Below, one piece after another: positions 1 to 11,161 of a stretch of 64,000 nt of DNA. The stretch is from Membranipora membranacea (Eukaryota > Bryozoa > Gymnolaemata > Cheilostomatida > Membraniporidae). The position numbers and the translations under genes are program-made. The stretch covers positions 1,676,001 through 1,740,000 of the forward strand of contig OU612075.1 of NCBI GenBank assembly GCA_914767715.1. The letters are read 5' to 3'. The notes below the pieces were generated by a model, which was not told the origin of the DNA, did not search any database, and saw only the letters and a list, made by a program, of their open reading frames with translations. Numbering within the stretch: the first letter of the stretch is position 1; every line of letters starts with the position of its first letter.

Positions 1-929
1 TCAAAGATGATGAGATATTCAGAAACGTTAGCTCAATGTGGCTGATATTTGTCAAACCTTTCGGAAAATCCATATCGGGAAGAATCTGCTGAGCTGGTAG
101 CGGTGACAATGGCGTGACGATTGTCTCAACTTGAAGCAGATGTATTTTTGTACCAAGAAATGCTAAGCTTTCCCAGCTAACTTTACAATCCCTGTGCCTA
201 ACTGCAGCTAATATTGACCGATTGGACATATTTGTCTCAGAAAAGTCTACAAAAACAGCGAGAAGGACATCAGATAAAATTTTGAAATCTTAAAATTTTT
301 AGCATGAGGTAAAAACCTCAACCGGAATTTAACATAAGTTACATGCACAGTCACGATCATATTTAGATCCACAATGAAAAAAAATTAATGTAAATAAACT
401 ATAAAAGGCAATGCCAAGTAATTTTGGTATAAGTTTCGAGTTTGGCAAGATAAAATAATATGAGATCATCATTTACTTTCTGAGGACGATCACATTCTTC
501 TATTTCATAAAACACATTTTCAAAAAATATCGCTAGCTACAGGCTACACGCTTCTTGCACCATCATTTTGATCCATGCTATATCCCAACTCCAGCTGTGG
601 TGTCTTAGCTAGCACAAACACATAACAGTGTACTCACCGAGGAGAGACTGGTAACGGCAAGTGAAGTAAAGATCGACACTGATATATTCTGTGTCACACT
701 CCTTAGCATCTTGGGTGGTATTATCAGACAATATGTCATAGATATCCAGATGACATTCTGACTGGACCACACACATCAGCGCTATATTTCTAACCTCTTT
801 ACCATTGTGTCCCCACCTGGGAGGGACCAATGGCAGACTGTCACATTTTATGTCACAACTGCTAGTTTCAGCAGCTGTTTTATTCTCGTAGAATGATAGC
901 AAAACAATCAAAGCAAGTACAGGTGACAT
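1..929 (-). CDS. Secreted or membrane protein, 5' two exons, partial (unknown function)
   Basis: Exon 1 is 929-638 and exon 2 runs from 246 past the window edge. The donor (GTGAGT after 638) and acceptor (TTTTTGTAG before 246) match in phase 1, and exon 2 is open to the edge. Residues 1-20 look like a signal peptide (MSPVLALIVLLSFYENKTAA). They are followed by a cysteine-containing region with several N-X-S/T glycosylation sites. The visible end (LTNISHIELTFLNIS) resembles a leucine-rich repeat, but one repeat is too little to decide. The start is the ATG at 929, the only Met before the hydrophobic segment. I do not recognise the family. It could be the ectodomain of a receptor or a fully secreted protein. 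Confidence 0.7.
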
Positions 930-1764
930 GTTATGAACAGCTGTCTTGAATCAGACTCAGCAGAACAGGCTAATCAGTAGTTATCTAGTCTTGAGTATAT
1001 TTCAGTGTCAGACGGCTTAGCATCTTGGGTGGTGCGATAAGAAAGTCTAATCTAAATCCTTGTGATCCCTTCTCCCCGGTCTGATGAAGCAAACACTGAA
1101 TACATTTTATACCTCACTTTGTTGGCAGCAAACCGAAACCAAGAAGTTCCTCTGTGCTGTAACACCAATATTATTATAACAGGTACTCTTAGATATTTCG
1201 CAATGTTGATATATAGATATTTTGATATCTGCTGAGATTACACAGCAAGTATTGCAGCAGAGTATGTTTGAGATGAGCAGAGACTTTGATACCAACTTAC
1301 AACCTGAAGTACCAATATGAAATAATCATAAAACGTTATTGAAAACCTTTGATAGAAATCATGTTAATCGAAATAAGTACTGGATCATGACCTTTTTGTT
1401 TGTTTTTGTTTCTTTTGCGATTACTTCAATTTGTTACTTTGTAATTGTGATCTGTAAATTTGTAATTTAATTAGTAACAATAATGCATTTAAACTCTGTA
1501 GTTTAAAAGATCAACGATTGTGTTTACTAACAGATTAAAACTTCAGGCAGCGTAAATTTTCCTAGTACATGTAGGCTTTTTTTTCATAATGCGTACTTCA
1601 TTCCTCTTATGATGGAGGGATTTTAAGGCCTCGATGTACTCGACCTCTTCATATCGTATATCCACCAATGACGGTATGACCCCCTATAAATGCTTTCCTT
1701 GTCAGAGATAAAATTAATTGTTCAAGGTTTGAACAGACTGACTGAGCAGAAAGGAAATTAGTGG

Positions 1765-1809
1765 TTGTCCTGGCCAAGGAGTTGTAGACCTACAACTCCT
1801 TGTCCTGGC
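1765..1809. repeat. Micro-palindrome insertion with direct-repeat flanks
   Basis: A 28-bp perfect inverted repeat lies at 1775-1802, with 13-base arms (CAAGGAGTTGTAG) around the dinucleotide AC. It is bracketed by the direct repeat TTGTCCTGGC at 1765-1774 and 1800-1809; the repeat and the palindrome overlap by up to three bases on the right. The direct repeats look like a target-site duplication, yet the inserted sequence is only about 25-27 bp. It shares its arm ends with the palindrome at 6356-6385. Confidence 0.7.
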
Positions 1810-2244
1810 TGAGTGATTACTCAGTCTCTTGTGCAAACTATTTACAAATTTACTATTAAACTAAATGGGGAGTAGTTGTGCACTCTCTAAACTGCAGGAG
1901 TTTTCTCTCTCATTAAGTCCTGTTCTCTTTTCTATGGAGGTACAATTAGGACCAATTAACGTCAGAACGCGCTTAAAACTAAATAACCGTCTGAAATTAA
2001 TAACTCTGCAACAAGGACTGCAAATTTTCCGCCAGCAGCAATCTTTTCTATGTTCTTTGCATACACAGTGGAAGAACTTTACTAGGCTTGAGTCTACATA
2101 ATATTGAGAGCTAACATCACCTTCACCATTCTGATCAAGGTGAGGGATTGTAATGGTTCTATGAAAGCTTTCAGAAAGTCTCAGCAAACAAGCCTCTATC
2201 ACAGGCCCTCTGTACAGTTACACAAGGATCCTTGGTCTCACTGA

Positions 2245-2293
2245 TGGTAAAACCAATGAACCAATTAACTAAACCTTAGTTCATTGGTAAAAC
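2245..2293. repeat. Micro-foldback with 9-bp direct repeats
   Basis: The inverted 10-mers ACCAATGAAC (2252-2261) and GTTCATTGGT (2279-2288) enclose 17 bases. The direct repeat TGGTAAAAC occurs at 2245-2253 and 2285-2293, leaving a 31-bp insert. The right half (CCTTAGTTCATTGG) recurs at 20608-20621, so the two copies belong to one small family. Confidence 0.65.
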
Positions 2294-2607
2294 TGCTTCT
2301 TTGTGACATTTTCTTGCTCTCATTTACACTACATATATAGCCAATGTGTGGGCTATGGGTCTGATTGTGACCAATCAATCAGAGCCAACACATGTGGCTA
2401 CTATTACTATATACTAAGCTTTAACCCCTGGTGCTGGACTGGCAAGATAGAGGTATGGGTAAGTGCCAGGGGCCGGTGATGCGAGGTAACTGGTAGGCTC
2501 TAGGACCTTAGGCAGGCTGGGGTCATCTAGAAACTAACCAGTTTGTGTTCATCTTTCTTGCTGCAACAAAGGCATTTCAGATGTGATAGCCGCCTATCTA
2601 ACTCAAG

Positions 2608-5600
2608 ATGGCAGATGAGAGAATTGAGGTCGAATCTATCATAGGAGAAATAACTTTGGCCGGAGAGAATACTAGCCGCATACCAAAGTTATATGCCTCC
2701 AAACGCACAGACATATGGAGGATGAAGAAAAATATTCATCACAAAGAACTTTTTGAAGTTTGTATCAACTATATACACCTATTGTCAATTCATGATCAGC
2801 GTGACGCATATCAAATGCCTCCCTGTTGGAACACATCATGCATTAGCTGAAGGGCTTCACCACCTTATAGGAATTCAGTGGCATTCAATTGTTGGTGTTT
2901 GAGATTCCATTAAGGCCCAAAAATTTAGTGGCACACAGTACTGGTTCAAGTCAACTTGTTGATTACATGATATGTTTCAGTATGCTGGGTAATTTCGAAA
3001 GATCAAAAACACATTCAACATAATCTCGTGACAGACCTCACCCATCACTTCATGTTTATGATTCTATTTCATTGTATTCATATGCATTTGTTGTATGATT
3101 CAGGAGTTGCTGCGAGACTTGGAAGCATCAAAAAGAGATCCCAAATTCCAAAAAGAGCTGATTGATGCAGGCTATACACTTCTACACCGGGCTGTTATCT
3201 CAAATAACTATGACAAGGTTGTTACCCTAATTTATACTTTGAATTCACCAATAGTACCTCCAAATTAGTGAGGTCTGATATTTTGACATCGGAGCTCTAT
3301 TCCACTTCCATAATGGACATATGTAATGATTGGAACTATGCTGGCCAAACTATTTTCATAGTAAGGCAAAGTCTTTGCACTGACATAGCTCAACTTTTGA
3401 CATAGAAAGGAACTAGACCGTAATTGGATCAAGTTATCTTGGCTGCCCCAAAAACAACAACAATGGGGACGCTTAGATAAAGCTCAGTCAGGGTTGATCC
3501 TAGTTCAAATCAGTCGTTCAGGGTGTCTCTCAATTAGAATGAGCGATGCAAGTTATCACTTTCGCATCGCTCAAAATTATTACTCACTTTTTCTTTCAAT
3601 CAGGCTAAATCTCTCCTGAATCGCTCATTCAGGATGTATATACCGTAATCCCTCACCTATAGATCGCGCGACTTATAAGTGAAGGCGGCTATAAGAGAGT
3701 AGCATATAGACGCGACTATCATTTGAAGCATTTTTATATTTAGATTGGACCAAAACCTAATACAGTCACTGAAGCTGAATAGCTCAGTGGTAGAGTGTTT
3801 GATTTGTAAACATGGAGTTGTGAGTTCGAAACCCACTGAGGGCAGTTTTTTTCCCAAAACTACTTCGTTCATTTGTAGTGAGTGTCTTATAGCTGCGGGG
3901 TGTCTTATAACTGGAGCATTTTTATTTTTTCTGAGGGAGGTGATTCACTTATAAGTCCGGTGACTTATAGGTGAGGGATTACGGTAGTTCCATCAATGGC
4001 TGAGCGATTTGAAAGCGAGAGCCTAGCAGGAGAGTGAGCGATCGGATTGCGATTTTGGCTGTTTCTTATTGAAACAGCCCTCAGTCTATCCGATATAGTA
4101 ATACCTCTCACCTCTATGTGCTTCATTAGGTACAGAGTCTACTGAACGCTCAGGAGCATCTGCTTACAATAAATGATAAGACAATATTCGGAGAGACTGC
4201 TCTGTACTTTGCTTCTTATCTCGGATCTATGACGTGAGTGTGCATCACTGTAATCCCACACCGATATCGATACTACACTATTAACCATAGAAATAGAGCC
4301 AATAGAAACCTAGGCCGCTCTTGGGAGTCGTTCCACTTTTTGTGAATCTCCTGTAATGAGAAATCAGTGGTAGGGATTTGTTCAAGAATGAACTTAATGG
4401 GCTAGCTGAAAAACTAACCCATGTATCCTGCCTACTATCTGGGGGTAACAGGCGCTTTCCAGGCATTCAAATTCATCAAGATAACAAGCTATAAATCCCT
4501 ACCACTGATTTTGGTCAACCAGTAATAGCGAAAACCCCAAAAACTGATTAGGCATCTATTTATCGATGTCTATGCTATTAACACGCGTATCTCTGATCGT
4601 TAGAGTCTATTTAGTACAAAGTACCTAACATGTACCTGCCCCTAATTACTGAACTTTATTGCGGGTCGTCACACCAAATTACTTCTGATGGTACTCATTC
4701 AAAGTGAATTAATTCACTCTCCATCGATCAGAGATATACATGCAATAGTATATCATGTCACCACTGTGCTATAATCCCTATTTGCTGAGCTTAGAATACG
4801 GAACGTTGATTCAGTTGGTAATATGGGAGATGAGTGATATCTTTAAAGAATCCTTGCTTCCCATCGGTTAGTTTGGTCTTACTTACTAACAAGCTGTTAT
4901 CATAGGAGGATAACTTGAATGACCGCATTGGGTTACCTGAGATTGCACCTACACTAAATTTGATTCTTGGTTTAATGCGTTATGTCTTGTGCTGATGAAA
5001 TTTAGGGTTTGAACTTTGAGTCGGATATTCTATCATTATCCTGAAGTTCTAGGCATCACAGCCCCAAACTTGAGGATCTAGGGCTATATGAACTGAGTGA
5101 TTATGTAATTAAACGTTCACATGTTTTGAAGATTGAGATGAAGATAGACTGATTGTCTCAGTATACCTGAGACTATTGTTATGGAGTGTCTCTCTTGTGT
5201 AGTTTAACTCTTAAACCTTGAACACACTTAACTGTAATCATATGATCATACATGTGTTGATATTGGTGCCAATCTACATAGACTCTACTTGGTTTTCACC
5301 ATATATTACCTGTAACTGTGTCCTCAGCTCATAGTACATGGATAATTTTGTGTCGTTGACAAGAAATCTTATTGCCTTGTATAATACTCGTGTAATTCTA
5401 GAGTCCTTCTCCTTTTTCATTACAGTGTAGTTTTGCTGCTGCTTGAGAATGGAGCTCAAGTCACAACGGATATCATGTCTGAAGAAAGTGAATTATTGGG
5501 CGCGGTGAGAACTGATCAAACTCTCGTAGCTGAGATTCTACTCACCAATGGTTTGTCGCTGCGTTACATCAATTGTATTTCACACATAGTACTTTGCATC

Positions 5601-8600
5601 ATCTCATTATGAGTGAAGTCTGACTGGTCTCGGAAAGATTTTTATTTCGATAAAATGCCTTCCTTGTTTCTGGTTGCTATTCATTCTGTCTCATTGCTAA
5701 AAGAATTGTTAATAATAATAATAATAATAAAGTTTATTTATGAAACGCTTAATAAAATTGTTTAAAAACAATGATTTCTAAGCGTTGTACATGTGATAAA
5801 AGGTTAATATAGAAACATAAACTATGAAATAAGCCTATTGCTGGTAGAATAAATAAAATTGATTAAAATTCTGTTATCATTCAAATAATTAAAGAGATGA
5901 GATGAAAGATAAGATAAGATAATTAAAACCTACAAGTGGCAACTAAAAATCCACTATAAAACCTATAAGCTATAAGCTTCCCGGAAAAGATGCGTTTTTA
6001 ACTGTGACTTAAATGAGGATGTGGAAGAGAGATCGCGAAGGTAAGATGGTAGGGAGTTCCATACATCTGGCACATCTGATATAATAATTTGTACGAGACC
6101 ATGGGAATCCCACACTAGAACAAAGAACTATCAACCACAATCAGAAGCATTTACTGTGCTTGTAACCTTTGTAGTCTGGTTGACCAAACTAACAAATCCG
6201 CCTTACCCAGTTGCATTGATAAAGTATAGCAAGCTATTTATTATCGTTGCAATGTTACCAAATACATGGAACATACAAGCAAGAATATTTCTAATGGCAA
6301 TTCTGGGCAACATCGTTCATAGGTCATATTCAATTCAACTTGCAAGGAGTTAGAACAAGGAGTTAAAGATGTCTTTAACTCCTTGGTTAGAACTAGATCT
6401 AAGTCTCTAACTACTGATTTTTATTGGCTTGTTTTGTTCATTTTCTAGGATCTAACATCGATGTGATGTGTGAGGACTGGGCTGCTATACATGTAGCCTG
6501 CTTCAATAAAACCTCCAGTATGATTCGTCTGCTGATAGACGCAGGAGCTAATGTTAATCTGATCGGAGATTGGAGTTATGCTCCCATCAATATGATATTT
6601 GTCGAGTTCTCAAAACGTGAGCAGTATCTACAACCTTGTAATGATGAATGGCTTGTGAAGAGGTATGTGTGGTTGTTGGCAGTCTTTAATTGGACGACCA
6701 TAGTTAAATTCATCTAGATTTATGATAAGATTAACGTTTGTTGAAAACGATACAGTTGCCAATAACAAAAATATAAAAAAAAATTTAGATCTATGTGGGA
6801 CATATTGGAGTGTCTTCTCACTCACGTAGAGTCATTGATTGAGTCTATTTAGATCTACCAGCCCAATGCCATCAACTTATGCTACTCTGTGTGGCTTCAA
6901 AATATTCATATTCATAGTACTGGTTTTGTGTATCATCATATTCCCTCTCCTAATTCACTAGAAAATCTGATTGTTTAATCAGTTTTATACATGAGGACCT
7001 AGAAGGCTTATTTGTCTCGTATGTTTTCTAAGCCATTACCCGCCTGTTCCGATGAATTCACTCAAACAGCCCTGACAAAAGAAGGTTTATCATCATATAT
7101 TTTATTGCAGGTCATAATATTGTAATACCATGTAGCATTTAGCCATGTTACAATTATTGCAGCAGTAATGTGCTGCTAAATTTGATTGTAGCCTAATGGA
7201 GCTTCCTGCTATGTCATTCAAGCTAGATTGTATAGTTGATAGGTGGTGATATTTGAGTCAATAAACAGAGGTAAATTTAAATTACTCATCCTTACTGTTG
7301 AATTCAAAGAAAATTGTTTAGCCATAGCCAGTTCTATAGATGTGGACTCGGCCAGAAGACTGATTTACAGCATTACATCTCTTCTATTATAGGTGCCTGT
7401 CAGAATTATTGAAGGCTTGGAATGTAGATGTTAACTACTGGAGTAGATGCGCTCTCGGTAAGGTGCCAGCTTTTCTTTAGTAATAATAATAATTAAGTTG
7501 CCCTTCGGAGTTTCTTCCAACCAAAGACTTACATCTAGATCCTTATAAAACTGTTTTTGTTACCATCCTAAGCTGTTTTGATTTATCCAGAACCAGAAGT
7601 GAATTTTGATTAGCACCTACATTGGTAGACTTTCCTTGGTCCTCGCCTTCACTAACATCAAGAGCCGCTTGAGAAAGATTAGTGCTACTCTTGTTGAAGA
7701 AAGTGTTATTCTTGTCGAAAACTTGATTGCTGTGCATTTAAGACCAAGCAAGATATATTCACCTGATGCTAATTTTGGTACCTTGAGCTTATCATCAAAG
7801 ACATTGTCTAAAGTGGCCACTGTTCAAGTCCCTATGGCGACAGAAGTTTTTGAAGTTTCAGCTGAGCTCTGTTCATGGGAATAAAAGGTTGATTAAAATC
7901 AGATGTCTTATCACTCGCCCATCCCGAGGCATGGGCGGCGAAATATTATTGCCTTAATGGCGAGGCCGCAATAACTGCACCAATTTGCTCTCAGTTTGCA
8001 GGCAGGTCGGAGCACACCTGGGGGCCATCCAATCCCCAGTAGAAGATGGACTGCAGTGGGATTCGAACCCACAACCTTCAACACTTGCATGTTGAAGTCC
8101 GGCGCTCTAACCAACTGAGCCACCTCCTACTCCTACTCCCTAATGGAAGCACATTTTGAAGGCAAGCCAAGGTCTAGGCCAACCTCTAACTCCACATGGA
8201 GATAGTTAACTGTAATAGTGACATAATTATGTGTTGTTGTAGGTAATCCACCAGTGCTAACTAAAGCTTTGATTATGCTATCACCGACCATATTTCGAAT
8301 GCTGATTAATCATGGAGCTCACATTCTCCAGCTCACTGAGTACTCACAGAGATCTATGCATGATGAACTTGTCATGTTCAGTATCAGAAAAACTAACCTC
8401 GGTCAGTATTGTCTTCTCTTTGATAAAAGTTTAAATATCTTTGTTTGTTTTGAAGAATGATCGCCAACTTCATATTTCTGAAGGTACTAGGCAATATGGC
8501 AAAGCCGTTATCCAGGTCGGCTAGGGTGAAAAGCCCGCGCGGCCAAGTCAGGTAGTACTAGAACTAGATGGACGACACATCCGGAGGGGCTTGAACCCAG

Positions 8601-9483
8601 GACCTTATGATCCCAAATCAGCCACCCCTAACACTGAGCTATCCCTGATTGTAGTCGGGTTTGTTGAGCTTCTCTAAATTCATTCAATGAGTTTTTTTTC
8701 AAAAAATTTCAGAGTATTCACAATAGGAAAAGTTTACAATATTGTGCAGGTTTGAAATAATGAAATTTGTGGCTAATTATTAATTACTCAATCTCACTAC
8801 TTTATATAAACTACAACTAGAGCTACAACTTAAGTCACTCCTTGTATAACTTACCTTATAGGTAACTTACCTTGTATAACTTACCTTGTATAACTTACCT
8901 TGTATAACTTACCTTGTATAACTTACCTTTATTTCATATTCTTGTTAACTCAAAGAGTGTGGAACATGCTCTATCTGTTTCTACCAAGTGATAGGGCCGT
9001 ACCTAGGGTTAAATCAAATTGATATGTATGTTTACAATATGGAGTTGTTCCATCTTATTCCATGAGTAGATAAATTTATTGTTTCTTAGCAAATAAAATT
9101 CTTCAATATCAGCTTATTAATGTGCCGTAGGGTTTGGTTTGACTGACAGAGTGGAGCGCTACTGTGACTGTCTCGAACTGATGATTAATCATGGCGTGGA
9201 ACCTGAGGCTACAGATTTCGCAACCATATCTCGTATCCTTCTGAGGCAGCTAAGATATGTGCCTCTTACTAAAGCGCAACCTGAGATGGAGCCCGTGTTT
9301 AGAGTGCTTATTGATTATAGCTCTAAGGCTATAAGTCTCAAAGCTATGTGCCGTAGGGTGATAAGGGTGGCTATGGGCGCCCCCGTCAAGCCAAAGATCA
9401 TGTCAATCGTTGGTTTGGCCCCAAAGCTAAAATCATATCTTCTTCTTGAAGACATCGGTTCGGATAACTTGTACAGCATATGA
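2608..9483 (+). CDS. Ankyrin repeat and SOCS box (ASB-like) protein, 427 aa
   Basis: Eight exons: 2608-2757, 3104-3217, 4130-4233, 5426-5550, 6449-6662, 7393-7457, 8243-8401 and 9131-9483. All junction phases agree and the frame is open to the TGA. Residues about 75-300 contain ankyrin motifs (AGYTLLHRAVISNNY, FGETALYFASYLGS, WAAIHVACFNKTSSMIRLLI). Residues 378-427 match the SOCS box pattern (SLKAMCRRVIRVAMG, then LAPKLKSYLLLED). In ASB proteins the SOCS box recruits elongin B/C and cullin-5, and the ankyrins choose the substrate for ubiquitination; that role is inferred here from family. The start ATG (CAAGATGG context) lies 28 bases after a likely acceptor CAG at 2578-2580, so an upstream 5'UTR exon or trans-spliced leader is possible. 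Three donors are the weak forms GTTTGT, GTTGTT and GTCAGT. Confidence 0.9.
3643..3984. mobile_element. Non-autonomous DNA element with TIRs, TA flanks and an internal tRNA-like segment
   Basis: The terminal inverted repeats are CCGTAATCCCTCACCTATA on the left and its reverse complement (TATAGGTGAGGGATTACGG) on the right, identical over 19 bases. Each end abuts TA (3641-3642 and 3985-3986), as in Tc1/mariner-type insertions. GACTTATAAGTGAA-like subterminal repeats lie inside. There is no transposase frame. The internal 3771-3844 stretch is tRNA-like. Confidence 0.75.
3771..3844 (+). pseudogene. tRNA-like sequence (degenerate, Thr-like) inside a DNA element
   Basis: It has an A box (TAGCTCAGTGGTAGAGTG), a D-arm, an anticodon loop reading TTTGTAA, and a B box (GAGTTCGAAACCC), followed closely by a T-run. 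The 5' and 3' acceptor halves do not pair, so it is not a functional tRNA gene. It looks like a tRNA pseudogene or SINE head captured by the surrounding TIR element, and could still recruit RNA polymerase III. Confidence 0.6.
4361..4511. mobile_element. Short inverted-repeat element (MITE-like), 151 bp
   Basis: AAATCAGTGGTAGGGATTT at the left end and AAATCCCTACCACTGATTT at the right end are perfect reverse complements. It lies in intron 3 of the ASB-like gene. No target duplication was recognised. Confidence 0.6.
4562..4756. mobile_element. MITE-like family 1, copy A
   Basis: About 195 bp sharing the ordered blocks GTATCTCTGATCGTTAGAGT, AGTACCTAACATGTACC, GTGAATTAATTCACTCT and GATCAGAGATATACATGCAA with copies at 11384, 13864 and 28603. 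The ends form an imperfect terminal inverted repeat (CTATTAACA..TATCTCTGATCG against CGATCAGAGATATACATGCAATAG). There is no coding capacity. It sits in intron 3 of the ASB-like gene. Confidence 0.75.
5700..6120. repeat. Intronic AT-rich repeat-like stretch
   Basis: It starts with an (AAT)n run at 5710-5730, followed by short inverted motifs (AAGCGTTGTACATG region). Its second half (5975-6080) has higher complexity than the surrounding intron but no intact frame or splice sites. It looks like remains of a dispersed repeat; no second copy is in this window. Confidence 0.3.
6349..6393. repeat. Micro-palindrome insertion with 8-bp direct repeats
   Basis: A 30-bp perfect palindrome lies at 6356-6385, with 14-base arms (CAAGGAGTTAAAGA) around TG. 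The direct repeat GTTAGAAC is at 6349-6356 and 6386-6393. The first nine arm bases, CAAGGAGTT, are shared with the palindrome at 1775-1802. It is in intron 4 of the ASB-like gene, 56 bases upstream of exon 5. Confidence 0.7.
7905..8130 (-). mobile_element. tRNA-derived SINE, family 1
   Basis: On the minus strand the head reads GGTGGCTCAGTTGGTTAGAG (A box), then GGTTCGAATCC (B box). The body contains AGGTGTGCTCCGACCTGCCT, shared with copies at 31290-31985 and 60895-61137. The tRNA-like 5' head is followed by an unrelated body, which defines a SINE rather than a tRNA gene. It lies in intron 6 of the ASB-like gene. Confidence 0.85.
8490..8655 (-). mobile_element. tRNA-derived SINE, family 2
   Basis: On the minus strand GGGATAGCTCAGTGTTAGGG (A box) is followed by a TGGG anticodon-loop region and GGTTCAAGCCC (B box). 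The downstream body differs from family 1. The acceptor stem is not preserved. It sits in intron 7 of the ASB-like gene, antisense to it. Confidence 0.65.
8838..8932. repeat. 14-bp minisatellite
   Basis: About six head-to-tail units of CTTGTATAACTTAC, one of them variant (CTTATAGGTAACTTAC). On the opposite strand each unit contains GGTAAGT, a strong 5' splice-site match, but that strand is antisense to the host gene. Confidence 0.85.
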
Positions 9484-10620
9484 GTTAGCTAAGGTGTTTG
9501 AATAGTATCGAATCGATGAGATTAACTGTCGATCACTGTCACTTTTAACCAGAATAGCAGGCTAGAAACTGAGCCATGAGCTGCAATATTGAACTTTATA
9601 TGCAATACTCCATAAACACCTCATTCAGGCTCTTCCCATATTTTATATTTCGTTGCCTTTGCAATCTCAATGTTTTGTTGTATACGAATCTCTTTCAACA
9701 GTTCATAATTTCAAAATTTCACATAGTTTATCTAAGGAAGAATATCAATGCAATTTTCTTTATTTTATATATTATTCGATCGTCTTTAGTCTTGACTATC
9801 TTCTAGTATCTTCTGTCACAGTCATTCTGTCCATGGTTTTTATATCTTGTATTGCTAGCTGTAAGGACAGCTCGAATATTCATCCTAACATATTTTAACT
9901 CCCTTGACTTGAAATTGACCTGTTTTAACCCCTAATACATACTGTTGTTTTCATTTTCCCTGGAATATCAGCAAGCATGATATAGCCTTAGCCCGGGCAG
10001 GCTGTCGGGGGGTGGGTGGGGGTGGGACCGCCCTCTCCCCTCCCCAAACTTTGTTACATCGGACGTGATTTTTTATTCAATTGTGCTAGATATTTTACGC
10101 GTGTCAATATTATTTTAATCCTGTTGATTTTTACCATTCGAAGTTTTGCTGTTTGTTGTGTGACCCGTTTTAATACAGGTATTACTTACTGTTTGTTAAA
10201 ATATACTTAGTTGTTATATATTATTATTATATAGTGTAAACACATTGTACGAGATTGTGGAACCATGATACTCATTTCAGAGGTATTTCCAATGGCACAT
10301 CAAGTTTGATCCGTTTTGCCTGTATTTTAGTTGCTCCCCTTACACTGGTAAGCGTATCAACAGTGGAGGAAGGACGGCAACTCTGAATGCAGGCAAACCG
10401 GGAAAAACAATACTCCGATGGGTATCTTTCGGTATTCAGAGGGATACTTAGTGCTACCAATGTTGAGGTCATTGCTTGTTGTTATCAGATTATGAAACAT
10501 CTTTATCTTATTTACTTTGATTTTAAAGTTCCATATCTGGCCACTTAAACATGTCAAATCTGAAACTTTGTTTAAGTGAACTGTGATTGAATTATCTTTG
10601 AAATGAGACGTGGTTACACT
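9484..10620. other. Intergenic region, no gene seen
   Basis: It follows the stop codon of the ASB-like gene. No clear AATAAA was found in the first few hundred bases, so the 3' end of that transcript is undetermined. A GC-rich block (9990-10050) contains G- and C-runs. The rest is AT-rich and without convincing exons. Confidence 0.5.
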
Positions 10621-10626
10621 AGTTAG

Positions 10627-10710
10627 TATAAAAAGTAGTACAAGCAGGTCTCCCGGTCACAGTAAAGTGTACTTTTACTAACACAACCTCAGATTACTAT
10701 CCACGTATTC
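10627..10710 (+). promoter_or_regulatory. TATA box, start region and 5'UTR exon of the small membrane-protein gene
   Basis: TATAAAAAG at 10627-10635 is followed by about 75 bases ending in ATTCAG and a consensus donor GTAAGTTTAG at 10711. The next acceptor (TTTATTTCCTAG) ends at 11160, two bases before the ATG at 11162. The arrangement fits a short untranslated first exon that starts 25-35 bases after the TATA box. Confidence 0.65.
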
Positions 10711-11161
10711 AGGTAAGTTTAGATATAGCCATCAACTTTCTTGACAATCTTTCGCATTACATGAATTGGCACTGGATAGAATAGTCAGGGCAACGGATAG
10801 CTCTGCGGCTACACTCTGCCAGCAGCTTTCTATGTCCCTCTACATTGTCATGCAGGGGTATATTTGTTTGCGGCCTTGTTTGAACTCACTATTCCTGTGC
10901 GCCAGCCAATAAAAAACAAGCTACCTGCGTATGGCATTGCACGATGACTTATGACTACTCACCGGCCTTCTACCCCCAACAACTCACGGCATAATATGAG
11001 CATAATGGCTTTTCTAGCTTACACATCTCATATCTGGGACACACACGATATCCAAGATAACGGCAGCTTGAGTTCACTCTCGCTCTTCTAGGATAACTGC
11101 TAAATAAACTTCCCCTAAATTTGGTTTTAGCATAAGTTCCACAGTTGTTTTATTTCCTAGC

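Larger units (their letters stand above)
930..2567. other. Intergenic region between divergent genes
   Basis: No exon with usable splice sites is visible. The region separates the minus-strand secreted-protein gene from the plus-strand ankyrin gene, so both promoters should lie here. It holds two micro-palindromic insertions (listed separately). At 1017-1033 there is a 17-base copy of a stretch from exon 1 of the left gene (704-720), which hints at a small local duplication. Confidence 0.6.
3519..4082. mobile_element. Possible outer inverted-repeat element containing a nested one
   Basis: The start CAGGGTGTCTCTCAAT and the reverse complement of the end (GAGGGCTGTTTCAAT) are similar, and both are followed by sequence rich in GAGCGAT/ATCGCTC. 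A complete smaller element (3643-3984) sits inside. It lies in intron 2 of the ASB-like gene. The inverted repeats are imperfect and no target duplication was found, so this is tentative. Confidence 0.35.

Noticed and set aside
3771-3844. Functional tRNA-Thr gene
   Set aside because: Acceptor stem does not pair and it sits inside a TIR element; called a tRNA-like pseudogene instead.
7606-7884. Overlapping open frames on both strands near 7543-7884
   Set aside because: Lie inside intron 6 of the ASB-like gene with no splice sites, and the flanking exons join without them.
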